From the NCBI RefSeq assembly GCF_014174475.1, contig NZ_JACJUD010000005.1:62001-126000 (forward strand): a stretch of 64,000 nt of DNA. Reading direction: 5' to 3'. The notes under the pieces are model-generated. The model saw only the letters and a list, made by a program, of their open reading frames with translations. It ran no database searches and was not told the origin of the DNA. Shown here piece by piece: positions 43,030-53,297 of the stretch (positions within the stretch are counted from its first letter, which is position 1; the number at the start of each line of letters is the position of its first letter). This DNA is from Aquipseudomonas ullengensis (GTDB lineage Bacteria > Pseudomonadota > Gammaproteobacteria > Pseudomonadales > Pseudomonadaceae). A program made the position numbers and the translations under genes.

Positions 43030-44736
43030 ATGCAAAACAGCCCATCTGCCGCTGATCTCCAGCAAACAAACAGCACCCCACTCCCTACGCCCACCGCTAC
43101 CTTCTGGCTTCTGCTGCTCTGCCAGCTGTTCTTTATCGGCGCCCTGCTGATGCAGGCCAGTGGTGCAGTCTGGATTGTCGCACTGGTGCTGTCTGCCCCG
43201 ATGCTTTATCTGTCCTGGCTGGTGCGCAACTCCCGCAGCACCTCCGACGCATTGGTCGAGAAACTGGAGCTGGCCAACGGCAAGCTGATCGACCTGACGG
43301 CGGACAGCGAACTACAGCGCTCGGCCTCCCCCGCCAGCCAAAGCTTTGCCAACCTGACCACGCGCCTGCGCGGCATGCTTCTGGACTTCCAGCACAACAG
43401 CCTGCAAACCGCCGCGACCTCGGCCAACAGCCGCCTGCAATCGGAGCACGCCGCTCGCGATGCCAAGCAGCAGCAGAGCCTGTCCGAGCTGATCTTCCAG
43501 GCCAGCGAGCAGACCACCTGCGCCCTGCACGACATTTCCACGCACACCAGCGGCATCACCGGCATGAACAGCCGCAACCTGGAGCTGGCACGCCAGTCGA
43601 AAAGCCAGCTGGGCGATGCCCGCGAGCAGATGCAGCACATCAGCCAGGTCATGGAGAGCTTCAAGGACAACATCAGCGCCCTGGACAGCAGCTCCGCCCA
43701 GGTCCGTGAAATCCTCACCACCGTGCAGGACTTCTCCGCGCAAACCAACATGCTCGCGCTCAACGCCGCCATCGAGGCCGCCCGCGCCGGCGATCACGGC
43801 CGCGGCTTTGCCGTGGTTGCCGACGAAGTGCGCAGCCTGTCGGTGAAGGTCGGTAGCGCCGCCGGGCAGATCGGCCAACTGATGGAGCAAATGACCAAGG
43901 CCATGGCCGGCGCCGACCAGCAGACCCTGGACATGCTCGAGAAAACGGAAAAAGCCGGCATGGCCGTCAGCACCGCGGCCGACCAGTTCACCCACATGGT
44001 CGAAGACTTCCAGCAAGCCAACGACGACCTGCTGATGGTCAGCAGTGCGATGGAGGAGCTGACCGCCACCAACAACGAAACCCATCAGCACAGCAGCCAG
44101 ATCCGCGACCTCAGCCTGACCATCAGCCAGCGCATGGAGACCTCCTTCGCCCAGGCTGACCGCCTGCGTGACAACAGCAACCTGATGCTGCAAACGCTCA
44201 GCAGTTTCCGCCTGGGCCACGGCAAGCTCGAAGCAATCACCGACGTGCTGATGCAACGGCGCAACGAAATCGAACTCCAGCTGGAAGAGCTCAAGCGCTC
44301 CGGCGTCGACCTGTTCGACAACAACTACAAGGCGATTGCCAACACCAATCCGCCCAAGCACAACGTCAGCTGGGCCGAAGCCTACCGCAAGCGCGTCCAG
44401 CCCCTTCTGGACCAGTGGGACCAGGGCGGCAAGGACGGGGTGCTGTATATCGTGCCGGTCAATGACCGTGGCTACCTGGCCGCGGCACGCAGCGCCGCCT
44501 CACAAGCGCCGACCGGTGATCCGGCCGTGGACGCCTCCAAGAGCACCCACCTGCGCTTCTTCGGCAGCGCGATCGAACACGACAACATGCGCAAGTGCAC
44601 CTACCTGAGCATGGGCACCTTCGTGCTGCCAGGCACCACTACCGTGATTTTCGTGATGTACGTGCCGATCATGGTCGACGGGCGGCGCTGGGGAACCATG
44701 AGCGCCGGGATCCTGCCTGCGGCAGTCGGCGCCTGA
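43030..44736 (+). CDS. Methyl-accepting chemotaxis protein with C-terminal sensory region
   Basis: This 568-residue receptor has two adjacent membrane helices (about 24-41 and 46-64) joined by only a few residues, so there is no periplasmic sensor. The signalling domain spans roughly 150-400, with the hairpin tip at about 229-265 ([20 protein letters not shown] and [14 protein letters not shown]). Unusually, about 165 residues follow it: a helical linker and then a globular region (440-568) with strands such as [16 protein letters not shown] and [16 protein letters not shown] that resembles a Cache/PAS-like sensor. The ATG at 43030 is preferred to the one at 42925, which overlaps the MOSC start. 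It converges with cheV. Confidence 0.88.
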   Translation: MQNSPSAADLQQTNSTPLPTPTATFWLLLLCQLFFIGALLMQASGAVWIVALVLSAPMLYLSWLVRNSRSTSDALVEKLELANGKLIDLTADSELQRSASPASQSFANLTTRLRGMLLDFQHNSLQTAATSANSRLQSEHAARDAKQQQSLSELIFQASEQTTCALHDISTHTSGITGMNSRNLELARQSKSQLGDAREQMQHISQVMESFKDNISALDSSSAQVREILTTVQDFSAQTNMLALNAAIEAARAGDHGRGFAVVADEVRSLSVKVGSAAGQIGQLMEQMTKAMAGADQQTLDMLEKTEKAGMAVSTAADQFTHMVEDFQQANDDLLMVSSAMEELTATNNETHQHSSQIRDLSLTISQRMETSFAQADRLRDNSNLMLQTLSSFRLGHGKLEAITDVLMQRRNEIELQLEELKRSGVDLFDNNYKAIANTNPPKHNVSWAEAYRKRVQPLLDQWDQGGKDGVLYIVPVNDRGYLAAARSAASQAPTGDPAVDASKSTHLRFFGSAIEHDNMRKCTYLSMGTFVLPGTTTVIFVMYVPIMVDGRRWGTMSAGILPAAVGA

Positions 44737-44792
44737 GTCTGGGAGGTGGTGGTCATCGCTCGCGGCGGTGACCACATGCAGGCGGGATCAGC

Positions 44793-45719
44793 TTACTCGT
44801 CGAGCTGCAGGCGCTCGCGAATCACGTCGACCAGCTTGTCGGGCTGGAACTTGGAGAGGAAGTTGTCGCAGCCGACCTTCTTCACCATCGCCTCGTTGAA
44901 ACTGCCGGACAGCGAAGTGTGCAGCACCACGTACAGGTCCTTGAGGCGTGGGTCGTTGCGGATCTCGGTGGTCAGGCGGTAGCCATCCATTTCCGGCATT
45001 TCCGCATCGGTGAAGATCATCAGCAGCTTGTCGGTCATCACCTCGCCGGTGTCGGCCCACTGCTTCAGTTGCTGCAACGCCTTGAGACCGTCGCTGACAC
45101 TGTGGGTGCGAATACCCAGCTGAGCCATGGTCTCGCGCAGCTGGTTGAGCGCCACCTTGGAGTCATCCACCAGCAGCACTTCGCGGCCCACGGCCTTGGC
45201 CAACAGCGGGTCGGCCAGTTTCTCGTCGGAAATCTTGGTGCTCATCGGGGCGATTTCCGACAGCACCTTCTCCACGTCGATGATCTCGACGATCTGGTCT
45301 TCCACCTTGGTGATCGCCGTCAGGTAATGCTGGCGACCTGCCCCGCCCGGTGGCGGCAGGATGGACTCCCAGTTGAGGTTGAGGATGCGATCCACGCCGC
45401 CGACCAGGAACGCCTGCACCGAACGGTTGTACTCGGTGACGATGATGGTACTGCTGGGGCTGGGCGTAATCGGGCGCATGCCGATGGCCTGGGAGAGGTC
45501 GATCACCGGCAGGGTCTGGCCGCGCAGGTTGACCACGCCACAGACGTAGGGGTGGCGGTGCGGCATCAGGGTCAGCTTGGGCAGCTGCAGGACTTCCTGC
45601 ACCTTGAACACGTTGATCGCGAACAACTGGCGCCCGGCCAGGCGAAACATGAGGATTTCCAGGCGGTTCTCACCCACCAGCTGGGTGCGTTGGTCCACTG
45701 TATCGAGAATGCCGGCCAT
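44793..45719 (-). CDS. Chemotaxis coupling protein CheV (CheW-REC)
   Basis: This 308-residue protein joins an N-terminal CheW domain (FRLAGRQLFAINVFKVQEVL, VVNLRGQTLPVIDLS) to a C-terminal response-regulator domain starting VLLVDDSKVALNQLRE. The phospho-acceptor aspartate is in IFTDAEMPEMDGY, and the late LHTSLSG and FLSKF positions are present. CheV proteins couple receptors to CheA and adapt the signal by phosphorylation. It is convergent with the chemoreceptor gene. I chose the second ATG (45719), which has better spacing from AGGAG. Confidence 0.93.
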   Translation of the reverse strand: MAGILDTVDQRTQLVGENRLEILMFRLAGRQLFAINVFKVQEVLQLPKLTLMPHRHPYVCGVVNLRGQTLPVIDLSQAIGMRPITPSPSSTIIVTEYNRSVQAFLVGGVDRILNLNWESILPPPGGAGRQHYLTAITKVEDQIVEIIDVEKVLSEIAPMSTKISDEKLADPLLAKAVGREVLLVDDSKVALNQLRETMAQLGIRTHSVSDGLKALQQLKQWADTGEVMTDKLLMIFTDAEMPEMDGYRLTTEIRNDPRLKDLYVVLHTSLSGSFNEAMVKKVGCDNFLSKFQPDKLVDVIRERLQLDE

Positions 45720-45852
45720 CATGTGCTCCTGTTATCTGTGTCGAGTCTAGCCCAGCGATAGCCGCTGTATCGGCCCGCTGCGCGGAAACTGCAGGAGCAT
45801 GGCCGGAAGCCATCATGCCGCAGGTACCACCACCACGCCAGCCTGGGCGAAA

Positions 45853-46746
45853 TCAGCCGAGCAATGGCGAACCGGCCGGCAGATGCACCCGCAACACGCC
45901 CGGACGAGCGGCAAAACGCAGGCGCTGGCCCTCCATGGGTTCGCCATCGAGGTTGATATCCAGCCCCTCGCACGCCTCGATCTCGACCCAGGGCAGGCGC
46001 GCGCTCAACGCCACCGACTCGAGGCCGAGAATGCCGCCGGACAACAGCGTGCCCAGTGTGCCGACCAGGTCCTGCGGCGCCGGTACGATGCAGATATCCA
46101 GCAAGCCATCGTCGACCAGCGCCTGCGGGCACAACACATGGCCGCCGCCCGCCTGTCGGCCATTGCCGATACCCAGGGCGAGAAACTCGCCTTCCCAGTC
46201 GAAACCCGGCCCGTGAAAACGACCGAAGGCCGAGTGCACCTCGGGAAAGCGTGTCAGCCCAGTCAGGAAATAGGCGGCGCCACCGAGGAGTTTCTTAAGC
46301 TCTTCCGACGTATTGGCAGTCACTTTCGACCCAAAGCCGCCGGTGGCCATATTGAGGAACAACTGGCCATCCACCTCGCCCAGGTCGATTGGCCGCGCCG
46401 GCACCTCGAGCAGGGCCAGGGCTTCGCCAGGTACTAGGGACAGGCCCGCCGCGTGGGCAAAGTCGTTGGCGGTGCCCAGCGGCAGGATCGCCAGGCTGGC
46501 ATCGCTGTTGGCCAGCGCCATGGCCTCGGCAATGTCGCGCACCGTGCCATCGCCGCCACCGGCAATCACCGTCGGGTAGCCGGCATCCAGCGCTTCCGTG
46601 ACCAGGCGCTGGGCATCACCCGCCTCCCAGGTCAGGCGCACGGCCAGCTCCCATCCCTCTTCGCGCAGCGCCTGTACTGCCGCCCGCACCTCTTCGTTCA
46701 GGGCCTGCTTGCCATGCAGGATCAACAGCGCCTTGCGTGCGGACAT
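45853..46746 (-). CDS. yegS: YegS-type lipid kinase
   Basis: This 297-residue diacylglycerol-kinase-like enzyme of the YegS family phosphorylates lipids such as phosphatidylglycerol. The nucleotide motif GGGDGTVRDIAEAM lies near residue 63, with LPLGTANDFA near 88 and the late NLDGEPMEG motif. It lies upstream of cheV on the same strand but 130 bases away. Its other neighbours, the FGGY kinase and glycerol-phosphate enzymes, also fit glycerolipid metabolism. Confidence 0.92.
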   Translation of the reverse strand: MSARKALLILHGKQALNEEVRAAVQALREEGWELAVRLTWEAGDAQRLVTEALDAGYPTVIAGGGDGTVRDIAEAMALANSDASLAILPLGTANDFAHAAGLSLVPGEALALLEVPARPIDLGEVDGQLFLNMATGGFGSKVTANTSEELKKLLGGAAYFLTGLTRFPEVHSAFGRFHGPGFDWEGEFLALGIGNGRQAGGGHVLCPQALVDDGLLDICIVPAPQDLVGTLGTLLSGGILGLESVALSARLPWVEIEACEGLDINLDGEPMEGQRLRFAARPGVLRVHLPAGSPLLG

Positions 46747-46774
46747 GATTCGCTCCTTGATTAGCTCCAGCCTG

Positions 46775-46971
46775 AGAACCTGTCTCGGGTCTCTTGATCG
46801 TCGGCCATGCTGCGTTGAAATCGGTTCGGCAAGCCGCTTGCGGCTAACGCGCTTTAGCGCGACCCGGAGGGCGAGTGAAACGAGTACTGCTCATTTACAC
46901 TTCGTAAACTCCGCGTCCTCACCCAATTTCGCCTTGCCTGGCTCTAGCTCAAAAGATCCGAAACAGGTTCT
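46775..46971. repeat. MITE-like inverted-repeat element, copy 2
   Basis: This 197-base element has ends AGAACCTGTCTCGGGTCTCT (left) and an inverted match ending GAAACAGGTTCT (right), about 18 of 21 positions paired. It shares with copy 1 the core GCTCATTTACA...CGTAAACT and the CTTGYCTGGCTCTA segment, and adds two small hairpins (AGCCGC/GCGGCT and CGCGC/GCGCG) absent from copy 1. It lies between the lipid kinase and FGGY kinase genes. Confidence 0.75.
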
Positions 46972-47034
46972 GAGTACAGCAGACTGGTGAAGCGAGACAA
47001 AAGTGCCAGGGCAAATCGAGTGCCGTACGCGCTG

Positions 47035-48594
47035 CTAGGCAGGATATCCGGTGATCTCGCGGATGCTGCTGTACAACGGCTTGAGCTGCTTGTACATGCG
47101 CAGGTAGACCTCGCGGTACAGCCGATCGTACACCTGCTGCGCCGCCGGGTCGGGCTGGAACACCTTGCCGACACGGGTCATGGCGGCAATCGCCGTGGGA
47201 AAGTCCGGGTGCAAGCCCAGGCCCACCGCGCAATCGATGGCTGCACCCAGGCCCGAGGCCTCGTAGACATGCGGGCGCTCGGCTGGCAGGCCGAAGATGT
47301 CGGCGGTCAGCTGCATCGCCGCATCGCTCTGCGAGCCGCCACCGGACACGCGCAGGCGGGTGATCGGGGTTCCCGAGCGCTTCTCGATACGCTCGCGACC
47401 CTGGCGCAGGGCATAAGCCAGACCTTCGAGGATCGCCCGATACAGGTGCGCCCGGGTATGCACGTCGCCGAAGCCGATGATCGAGCCCTTGGCCTCCAGC
47501 CCCGGCTCGCGGATACCCGGCGACCAGAATGGCTGCAACATCAGCCCCATGGAGCCTGCCGGCACCTGGCTGACCAGCTCGTCGAACAGGGTTTCCGCCT
47601 CCACTCCCAGCTCCAGGGCGCGCTGGCGCTCGGCATAGCCGAACTCCTGCTTGAACCAGCTGACCATCCAGAAGCCCCGAAAAATCATCACCTCGGTGTT
47701 GTAGTGATCGGGGATCGCCGCCGGATATGGCGGAATCAGCGGGATGGTTTCCAGGTAAGTACGCCGCGTGGTGTTGATGGTCGCGGTGGTGCCATAGGAC
47801 AGGCAGGCGGTGTGCGGCTCGACACCGCCGGAGCCGATCACTTCGCAGGCCTTGTCCGATGCTGCCGCGATCAACGGCAAGCCCTCGGGAATCCCGGTGT
47901 GGCGGCTGGCTTCGGCGGTGATGGTGGCGACAAGCTCGCCCGGCTTGACCAGCTCCGGCAACTGCTCCGGGCGCACCGGCATGGCCTGCCACTTCCAGTC
48001 ACTGGGCGCCGCCCATTTCAGGCGTTTGTAGTCGAACGGCAGGTAGGCGACGCAGCAGCCCACCGAGTCGGCGAAGCGCCCGGTCAGACGATGAGTGAGG
48101 AAACCCGAGAGCATCAACAGTTTGTCGGTGCGCGCCCAGTTCTCCGGCTCATGCTGGGCCAGCCAGTTGACCTCCGCCTGGGCGCGGAAATAGTCCACCG
48201 TGGCCTCTTCGCCAATCAGTTTGAACAGCCAGCCCCACGGCCCCTTGATCTTGCCCTTGACCTCGGCACGGCGCTGGTCGAGCCAGAGGATCGCCGGACG
48301 CAGCGGCTGGCCCTGGGCGTCGACGGTGATCAGCGAGCCGCGCTGGGTGGTCAGCGACACCCCCTTGATCAGCCGGCGGTCGATATCCACGCTGGCCCAC
48401 AGTTTGGCGCACGCCTCGCCCAGGCTGCGCCAGTAATACTCGGGGTCTTGCTCGGCCCAGCCGGGCTGCGTGGAGAAATACGGCTGCAACTCGACCTTGC
48501 CCTTGCCGACCAGGTTGCCGCGCAGGTCGAACAGCAGCGCGCGCACGCTCTGTGTGCCGTTGTCGATGGCCAGCAGGTAGCTTTCTTCGCTCAA
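47035..48594 (-). CDS. FGGY-family carbohydrate kinase
   Basis: This 519-residue kinase of the FGGY (xylulokinase/glycerol kinase) superfamily shows the N-terminal ATP motif [18 protein letters not shown] and the C-terminal [18 protein letters not shown] motif. The substrate is not clear; the adjacent GlpD-like and FAD oxidase genes suggest a glycerol- or dihydroxyacetone-like compound. I placed the start at a TTG (48594) because TGGAG lies eight bases upstream and the protein then begins like its family ([10 protein letters not shown]). It is in the same direction as the two following oxidoreductase genes. Confidence 0.9.
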   Translation of the reverse strand: MSEESYLLAIDNGTQSVRALLFDLRGNLVGKGKVELQPYFSTQPGWAEQDPEYYWRSLGEACAKLWASVDIDRRLIKGVSLTTQRGSLITVDAQGQPLRPAILWLDQRRAEVKGKIKGPWGWLFKLIGEEATVDYFRAQAEVNWLAQHEPENWARTDKLLMLSGFLTHRLTGRFADSVGCCVAYLPFDYKRLKWAAPSDWKWQAMPVRPEQLPELVKPGELVATITAEASRHTGIPEGLPLIAAASDKACEVIGSGGVEPHTACLSYGTTATINTTRRTYLETIPLIPPYPAAIPDHYNTEVMIFRGFWMVSWFKQEFGYAERQRALELGVEAETLFDELVSQVPAGSMGLMLQPFWSPGIREPGLEAKGSIIGFGDVHTRAHLYRAILEGLAYALRQGRERIEKRSGTPITRLRVSGGGSQSDAAMQLTADIFGLPAERPHVYEASGLGAAIDCAVGLGLHPDFPTAIAAMTRVGKVFQPDPAAQQVYDRLYREVYLRMYKQLKPLYSSIREITGYPA

Positions 48595-48662
48595 GACGAG
48601 CACTCCAGAATTCTTGTTGTTATCAGAACCAGCAAGCTGGCGCCGGGTAAGACGGCCGTCAT

Positions 48663-50246
48663 CTAGCTGTGCGCCGGCAGGCTGTAGCAGTTGGCCCACA
48701 ACGCCAGGTAGCGCTGTTGCTGTTCACCCCAGCGCGCATCGCTCCAGCCCAGGCGCGGCTGGCACAGCGCACGGATGCGCGGCAGCTCGGCCGCCGCGCC
48801 TTCGGGCAGCAGCAAGCCGATACGCGTGCGCCGCAGCAGCAGGTCGTCCAGTTGCAGCACCAGCTCCTCATCACAGGCCAGGGCCAGCTCGGCCCACAGC
48901 GTGTCGCTGTCGCCGATGCGCGTGCCGCCCAGTTCGCCGATCAGCGCCGCCAGGCGCGGCAAGGCCTGGCCATGACGACCGGCCAGGCGCAGGCGCATGG
49001 CCGGCCCCAGGTCCAGTGGCAACACGGCATCACTGCGGCGAAACACGGCCTGACCCTGATCGTCCACCGCCTTGCCGACGAAACCGGCGCAGGCGCGTAG
49101 CACCTCCAGGGCCAGCAGGCGGAAGGTGGTCAGCTTGCCGCCGGCCAGGGTCACGCAGCCGGGCTCGATCCACAGCGCGTGCTCGCGCTTCTCGTCGGAC
49201 GGTTGCTTGCTGTCATCGCCGGTACTGACCACCGGTCGCACGCCCGCCCAGGTCGACAGCACATCACTGCGCGTAACGCCGGCTGCGGGAAACTGGCTGA
49301 CGCAGGCGGCCAGCAGGTAATCCACTTCGGGCGCCGTGATACGCGCGTCGTGATCCAGGCTGTCGGCGTGATCCAGATCGGTGGTGCCGATCACCGTAGC
49401 GCCCTCCCAGGGGAAGACGAACACCGGCCGCCGGTCCTGCGGGTGCATGAAACTCAGGGCCTGGGCCACCGGCAGACGCCAGTGCGGCAGCAACAGGTGG
49501 CTGCCGCGCAGCGGACGAATATGCTCGCGGCCGTCCTTGCGCCGCAGGCCATCGGCCCAGGCCCCGGTGGCTTGAGCCACCGCACGGGCACGGAAGCTGA
49601 AACGCTGGCCGGATTCGCTGTCCTCGGCCTGCAAGCCAATTACGCGGCCGTCCTCACGCAGCAACTCGACCACGCGCAGGCCATTGAGCGCCTCACCACC
49701 ATCGATGCGCGCCTCGCCCAGCACGCGCATGACCAGCCGCGCATCATCGGTCACCGCGTCGAAGAAACGCGTGGCGCCGCTGAGGCCGTCCTCGCGGATG
49801 CCCGGCATCAGGTAGCGCAGCTGCTGCAGCGGGTAATACAGGTGGTTACGCCTGCCGGCCAGGGCGTCATACACCGCCAGCAGGCCGCCGAACACGCGCG
49901 GGCCGGGAAACCCGCCCTGGTAATGGGGAAACAGAAAGCCCAGCGGGTCGACCAGGCCTGGCGCCTCGTCGAGCAGACGCTGGCGCTCGTGCACCGAATC
50001 GCGAGTCAGGCCGATCTGGCCCTTGGCGATATAGCGCAAGCCGCCGTGGACCATCTTCGACGAGCGACTGGAGGTGCCCCAGGCGAAGTCGCGCTGCTCC
50101 AGCAGCAGGCAACGCCAGCCACGGCGCGACGCTTCCCGCAGGATGCCGGCGCCGGTGATGCCGCCACCGACGACGATCAGATCCCAGTCACGTTGCGCCA
50201 GTTCGGGCAACACCTGCGCACGCCAGGCGGCGTTCCAGGTCGGCAT
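48663..50246 (-). CDS. Glycerol-3-phosphate dehydrogenase/oxidase (GlpD-like)
   Basis: This 527-residue flavoprotein of the GlpD family oxidises glycerol-3-phosphate to DHAP. Motifs seen are the FAD site [22 protein letters not shown] near residue 22, [14 protein letters not shown] near 60 and [11 protein letters not shown] near 350. It is a second GlpD-like protein distinct from the glp-operon enzyme usual in Pseudomonas. It sits between the FGGY kinase and the AGPS-like oxidase. Confidence 0.92.
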   Translation of the reverse strand: MPTWNAAWRAQVLPELAQRDWDLIVVGGGITGAGILREASRRGWRCLLLEQRDFAWGTSSRSSKMVHGGLRYIAKGQIGLTRDSVHERQRLLDEAPGLVDPLGFLFPHYQGGFPGPRVFGGLLAVYDALAGRRNHLYYPLQQLRYLMPGIREDGLSGATRFFDAVTDDARLVMRVLGEARIDGGEALNGLRVVELLREDGRVIGLQAEDSESGQRFSFRARAVAQATGAWADGLRRKDGREHIRPLRGSHLLLPHWRLPVAQALSFMHPQDRRPVFVFPWEGATVIGTTDLDHADSLDHDARITAPEVDYLLAACVSQFPAAGVTRSDVLSTWAGVRPVVSTGDDSKQPSDEKREHALWIEPGCVTLAGGKLTTFRLLALEVLRACAGFVGKAVDDQGQAVFRRSDAVLPLDLGPAMRLRLAGRHGQALPRLAALIGELGGTRIGDSDTLWAELALACDEELVLQLDDLLLRRTRIGLLLPEGAAAELPRIRALCQPRLGWSDARWGEQQQRYLALWANCYSLPAHS

Positions 50247-50378
50247 TATCGAAACCCTTGAAGAAGTCGTCGCGAGCGCCCCGAGAGCAAGGCGGACGGA
50301 GCGCAGCGAGGAGGCATATCAGGTCGATAGACGAGGAGCGAGCACCGCCCAACGCAGCTATCGGAGCGCGCAGCAGAG

Positions 50379-51980
50379 TTATTCATGGGTTTCCAGCAGC
50401 ACGCTGGGAGCCAGGCGTTGATCCGGGTCGAAATGATCCGCCAGACTCCGCAGCGCAGCCATCCCCAGCTCACCCTTCTCGACCGCCAGGTAGGGCGCAT
50501 GGTCGCGCCCCACGCCATGCTGGTGGCTGATGGTGCCGCGGTTATTGACGATGGTCTGCGAGGCGTTGTGCTTGAGCTTCTGCCAGCGCTGCAGGGTTTG
50601 CTCGTAGCTCTGCCCCGGACGGAACACGTAGGTGGTGTAGATGCTCGAACCCTGGCCGTAGACGTGCGACAGGTGGGTGAACACGTGCACCGGCTCGCCC
50701 TCTTCGGCCAGGCCGGCGCGCAGGCTGTCTTCGATCTGGTTCAGCAGGTTGTCGACATTGCCCCAATCGGTGGCGGTTTCCAGGGTGTCCACCGCGTAGC
50801 CGGCAGCCCACAGGCCGTGGCGCAGATAGGGAAAGCGGAAGCGGTTTTCCGCCCATTTCTTGCCCAGCAAGGTGCCGGTGAACACCCCGCCAAAGCCCTT
50901 GAGCAGTTGCTTGGCCTGTTTCACCGACAGTGCATTCTGCTTGCGATTGCCGGTAACGCCGAAGGTCAGCATGCACTTGCCGGCACGCGCACCACGCAGC
51001 GCCAGGTACTTCTCCAGCAGGGCGATCTGCTCCGGGTGCCCGGCCAGGGCCAGCTGGGTTTCGGTTTCGATGGCGTTGGACAGGCGCAGCATCGACAGTG
51101 GCACACGCGCCTGCACCAGGCTGCGGATGCCCTTCAGGGCCTGTTCCCAGCTGGGCAGGAACACCGCGTAGAACTGCTCCTGTTCGGCCAGCTTGCTGAC
51201 CCGCACCTTGACCTCGGAGATCACCCCGAAGCGCCCTTCCGAACCGAGGATCATCTCGCGCAGGTCCGGCCCCGCCGACGACGCCGGGAAGGTCGGGATC
51301 TCCAGGGTGCCGGCGAAGGTCTCGATCTTGCCACCAGCGAACAGTTGCTCGATGCGCCCGTAACGCAGCGACTGCTGGCCGCTGGAGCGACTGGCTACCC
51401 AGCCGCCCAGGGTCGATAGCTCCCAGGATTGCGGGAAGTGGCCGAGGGTGTAGCCCCGTGCCCGCAGCTGGCTTTCTACCTGCGGGCCGGCGGCGCCAGG
51501 GCCGAAGGTGGCGATCTGGCTTTCCTCGTCCAGTTCCAGCAGCCGGGTCATGCGCTCCAGAGACAGGGTCAGTACCGGGCGTTCGCTGGCCTGCGGGTTG
51601 ATGTGCCCGGCCACCGAGGTGCCGCCACCGTAGGGAATCACCACCAGGTCCTGGGCGCGCGCCCAGGCCAGCAGTTGGCGAATCTGTTCGGCGCTTTCCG
51701 GCAGGGCCACGCCATCGGGAAACTGGCCAAAGCGCCCTTCGCGCATCGCCAGCCAGTCCGGCAGGCTCTGCCCGCGGGCATGTCGCACGCGCACTTCGGC
51801 ATCGGTGCTGATCAGCGGATGGGCAGCGAGGCGCGAAGCCGGGACCTGGGCCAACACCTGTTCCAGGCTGGCATCGGGCAGCACCTGGCCAGCACCCAGG
51901 CGCGCGCCGAGGAAGGCTGCGCCGTGCGCCGGCAGTTCCACCACAGTGGCCTCGTCACCCCATCCGTTCCAACGTCGCAT
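50379..51980 (-). CDS. FAD-binding oxidase of the alkyl-DHAP synthase type
   Basis: This 533-residue protein belongs to the FAD-linked oxidase family related to alkyldihydroxyacetonephosphate synthase. The FAD motif IPYGGGTSVAGHINP lies near residue 120, ELSTLGGWVASRSSGQQSLRYG near 190 and the late active-site motif ISHQHGVGRDHAPYL near 490. Alkyl-DHAP synthases make ether bonds in lipids; whether this bacterial enzyme does is unproven. It starts the run of three minus-strand genes and is divergent from the AraC regulator. Confidence 0.9.
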   Translation of the reverse strand: MRRWNGWGDEATVVELPAHGAAFLGARLGAGQVLPDASLEQVLAQVPASRLAAHPLISTDAEVRVRHARGQSLPDWLAMREGRFGQFPDGVALPESAEQIRQLLAWARAQDLVVIPYGGGTSVAGHINPQASERPVLTLSLERMTRLLELDEESQIATFGPGAAGPQVESQLRARGYTLGHFPQSWELSTLGGWVASRSSGQQSLRYGRIEQLFAGGKIETFAGTLEIPTFPASSAGPDLREMILGSEGRFGVISEVKVRVSKLAEQEQFYAVFLPSWEQALKGIRSLVQARVPLSMLRLSNAIETETQLALAGHPEQIALLEKYLALRGARAGKCMLTFGVTGNRKQNALSVKQAKQLLKGFGGVFTGTLLGKKWAENRFRFPYLRHGLWAAGYAVDTLETATDWGNVDNLLNQIEDSLRAGLAEEGEPVHVFTHLSHVYGQGSSIYTTYVFRPGQSYEQTLQRWQKLKHNASQTIVNNRGTISHQHGVGRDHAPYLAVEKGELGMAALRSLADHFDPDQRLAPSVLLETHE

Positions 51981-52106
51981 CTGCAGCTACCCCACCTATT
52001 CCGGTCGACATTAATGGCTGCCTATACTAGCCAGCCGCTGCCACGGGTCACTGTCGGATCAAGACAGCGGCTGTCGCCAATCAAGCCAAGCAGAACAACA
52101 AGAACG

Positions 52107-53135
52107 ATGCTCAACCTCGGCTATACCTCCGTCCCCGCCCTGCTCAAGTATCTGCGCCACGCCGAACAGCTCGGCCTGGACTGCGACGCCGCGCTGGCCG
52201 CCGCCGGTATCGACCGCGAAACCCTGGCCGACAACGGCAAGCGCATCCCCAGCGAAGTGCACGAGCGTCTGCTCGCCCACCTGGTAGCCGCCACCGGCGA
52301 TACGCTGTTCGGTCTGCACGCCGCCAGCTTCGTGCAGCCCGGCTCGTGGAGCGTGCTGGGCTACATCACCATGAACTGCGCCACCCTGGGCGAAGCCATG
52401 AGCCGCATCGTGCCGTACGAGAAACTGGTCGGCGACATGGGCACCAGCCGTATCGAGCCAGTGGGCGAGCATATTCGCCTGATCTGGAACTGCCGCCACG
52501 AAGACCGCGAAATCCGCCGGCACATGGTGGAGAACGTGCTGGCCTCCTGGCTGCTGTACGCACGCTGGATCGCCGATATGGACAAGTCACCCGATGAAGT
52601 GTGGTTCGAGCACGCCCAACCGGCAGCCACCCACATGGCCGACTACGAGGCGGTATTCGGCTGCCCGGTGCGCTTCGAGCAGCCGTGCAATGCCTTGCTG
52701 GTGCCGCTGGTCTACCTTGGCGTGCCGCTGCGCCAGGCCGACGCCAACCTGCTACGCACCCTGGAAGAACACGCCCTGGCGATGATGGCCGGGATCGACA
52801 ACGACGAACCGTTGCCGCTGCGGGTAAAGAACGCCCTGCGCTTGCTGCTCAAGGACGGCCTGCCGCGCAAGGAGCGGGTCGCCGAGAAATTCCACATGAC
52901 GGTGCGCACGCTGCAGCGCCACCTGCAATTGGCCGGCACCAGCTACCAGGAAATCCTCGACCAGCTGCGTCAGGAACTGGCCGAGCACTACCTGCTGCGC
53001 AGCGACCTGGCGATCCAGGATATCGCCAGCTACCTGGGCTTCACCGAGTCGCGCTCGTTCCACCGCAGCTTCAAGGCCTGGACCAACATGACCCCCGGCG
53101 AATACCGCGAAACCCGCAAGGGCGCACTCGGCTAG
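52107..53135 (+). CDS. AraC-family transcriptional regulator
   Basis: This 342-residue regulator has an N-terminal Arabinose_bd-type ligand domain (residues ~20-210) and a C-terminal AraC helix-turn-helix pair (VAEKFHMTVRTLQRHLQLAGTSYQEI and IQDIASYLGFTESRSFHRSFKAW). It is divergent from the FAD oxidase, the usual arrangement for a regulator of the neighbouring FGGY kinase/GlpD/oxidase run. The start was placed at ATG 52107 (MLNLGYTSVPALLKYL); the upstream open frame is antisense to the oxidase gene. Confidence 0.92.
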   Translation: MLNLGYTSVPALLKYLRHAEQLGLDCDAALAAAGIDRETLADNGKRIPSEVHERLLAHLVAATGDTLFGLHAASFVQPGSWSVLGYITMNCATLGEAMSRIVPYEKLVGDMGTSRIEPVGEHIRLIWNCRHEDREIRRHMVENVLASWLLYARWIADMDKSPDEVWFEHAQPAATHMADYEAVFGCPVRFEQPCNALLVPLVYLGVPLRQADANLLRTLEEHALAMMAGIDNDEPLPLRVKNALRLLLKDGLPRKERVAEKFHMTVRTLQRHLQLAGTSYQEILDQLRQELAEHYLLRSDLAIQDIASYLGFTESRSFHRSFKAWTNMTPGEYRETRKGALG

Positions 53136-53144
53136 TTGAGCCCA

Positions 53145-53194
53145 TAGGGCGGGTGCAACCCGCGCCAGTAGACACGCGGGTTTCACCCGCCCTA
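53145..53194. repeat. Inverted repeat, TAGGGCGGGTG type
   Basis: TAGGGCGGGTGCAACCCGCG (53145-53164) and CGCGGGTTTCACCCGCCCTA (53175-53194) are inverted copies with one mismatch and a ten-base loop. They form an intergenic hairpin just after the AraC gene and could also act as a terminator. Confidence 0.8.
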
Positions 53195-53223
53195 CTCGCT
53201 GCGCGACAGGACAATGCCGCTTT

Positions 53224-53297
53224 TGTAGGAGCCAGCTTGCTGGCGATCCGTTGCCAACCGGCGCCGTACCAGCATCGCCAGCAAGCTGGCTCCTGCA
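53224..53297. repeat. REPIN-like doublet (TGTAGGAGCC type)
   Basis: A 24-base REP unit at 53224-53247 starts TGTAGGAGCCAGCTTGCTGG and recurs inverted at 53274-53297 with one mismatch, separated by 26 bases. Each unit contains the CCAGC-TT-GCTGG stem. This is the classic two-REP palindrome (REPIN) of pseudomonads. Confidence 0.85.

Noticed and set aside
50247-50378. Small gene or repeat between the GlpD-like gene and the FAD oxidase
   Set aside because: No supported start, ribosome site or family; no clear inverted repeat was found.
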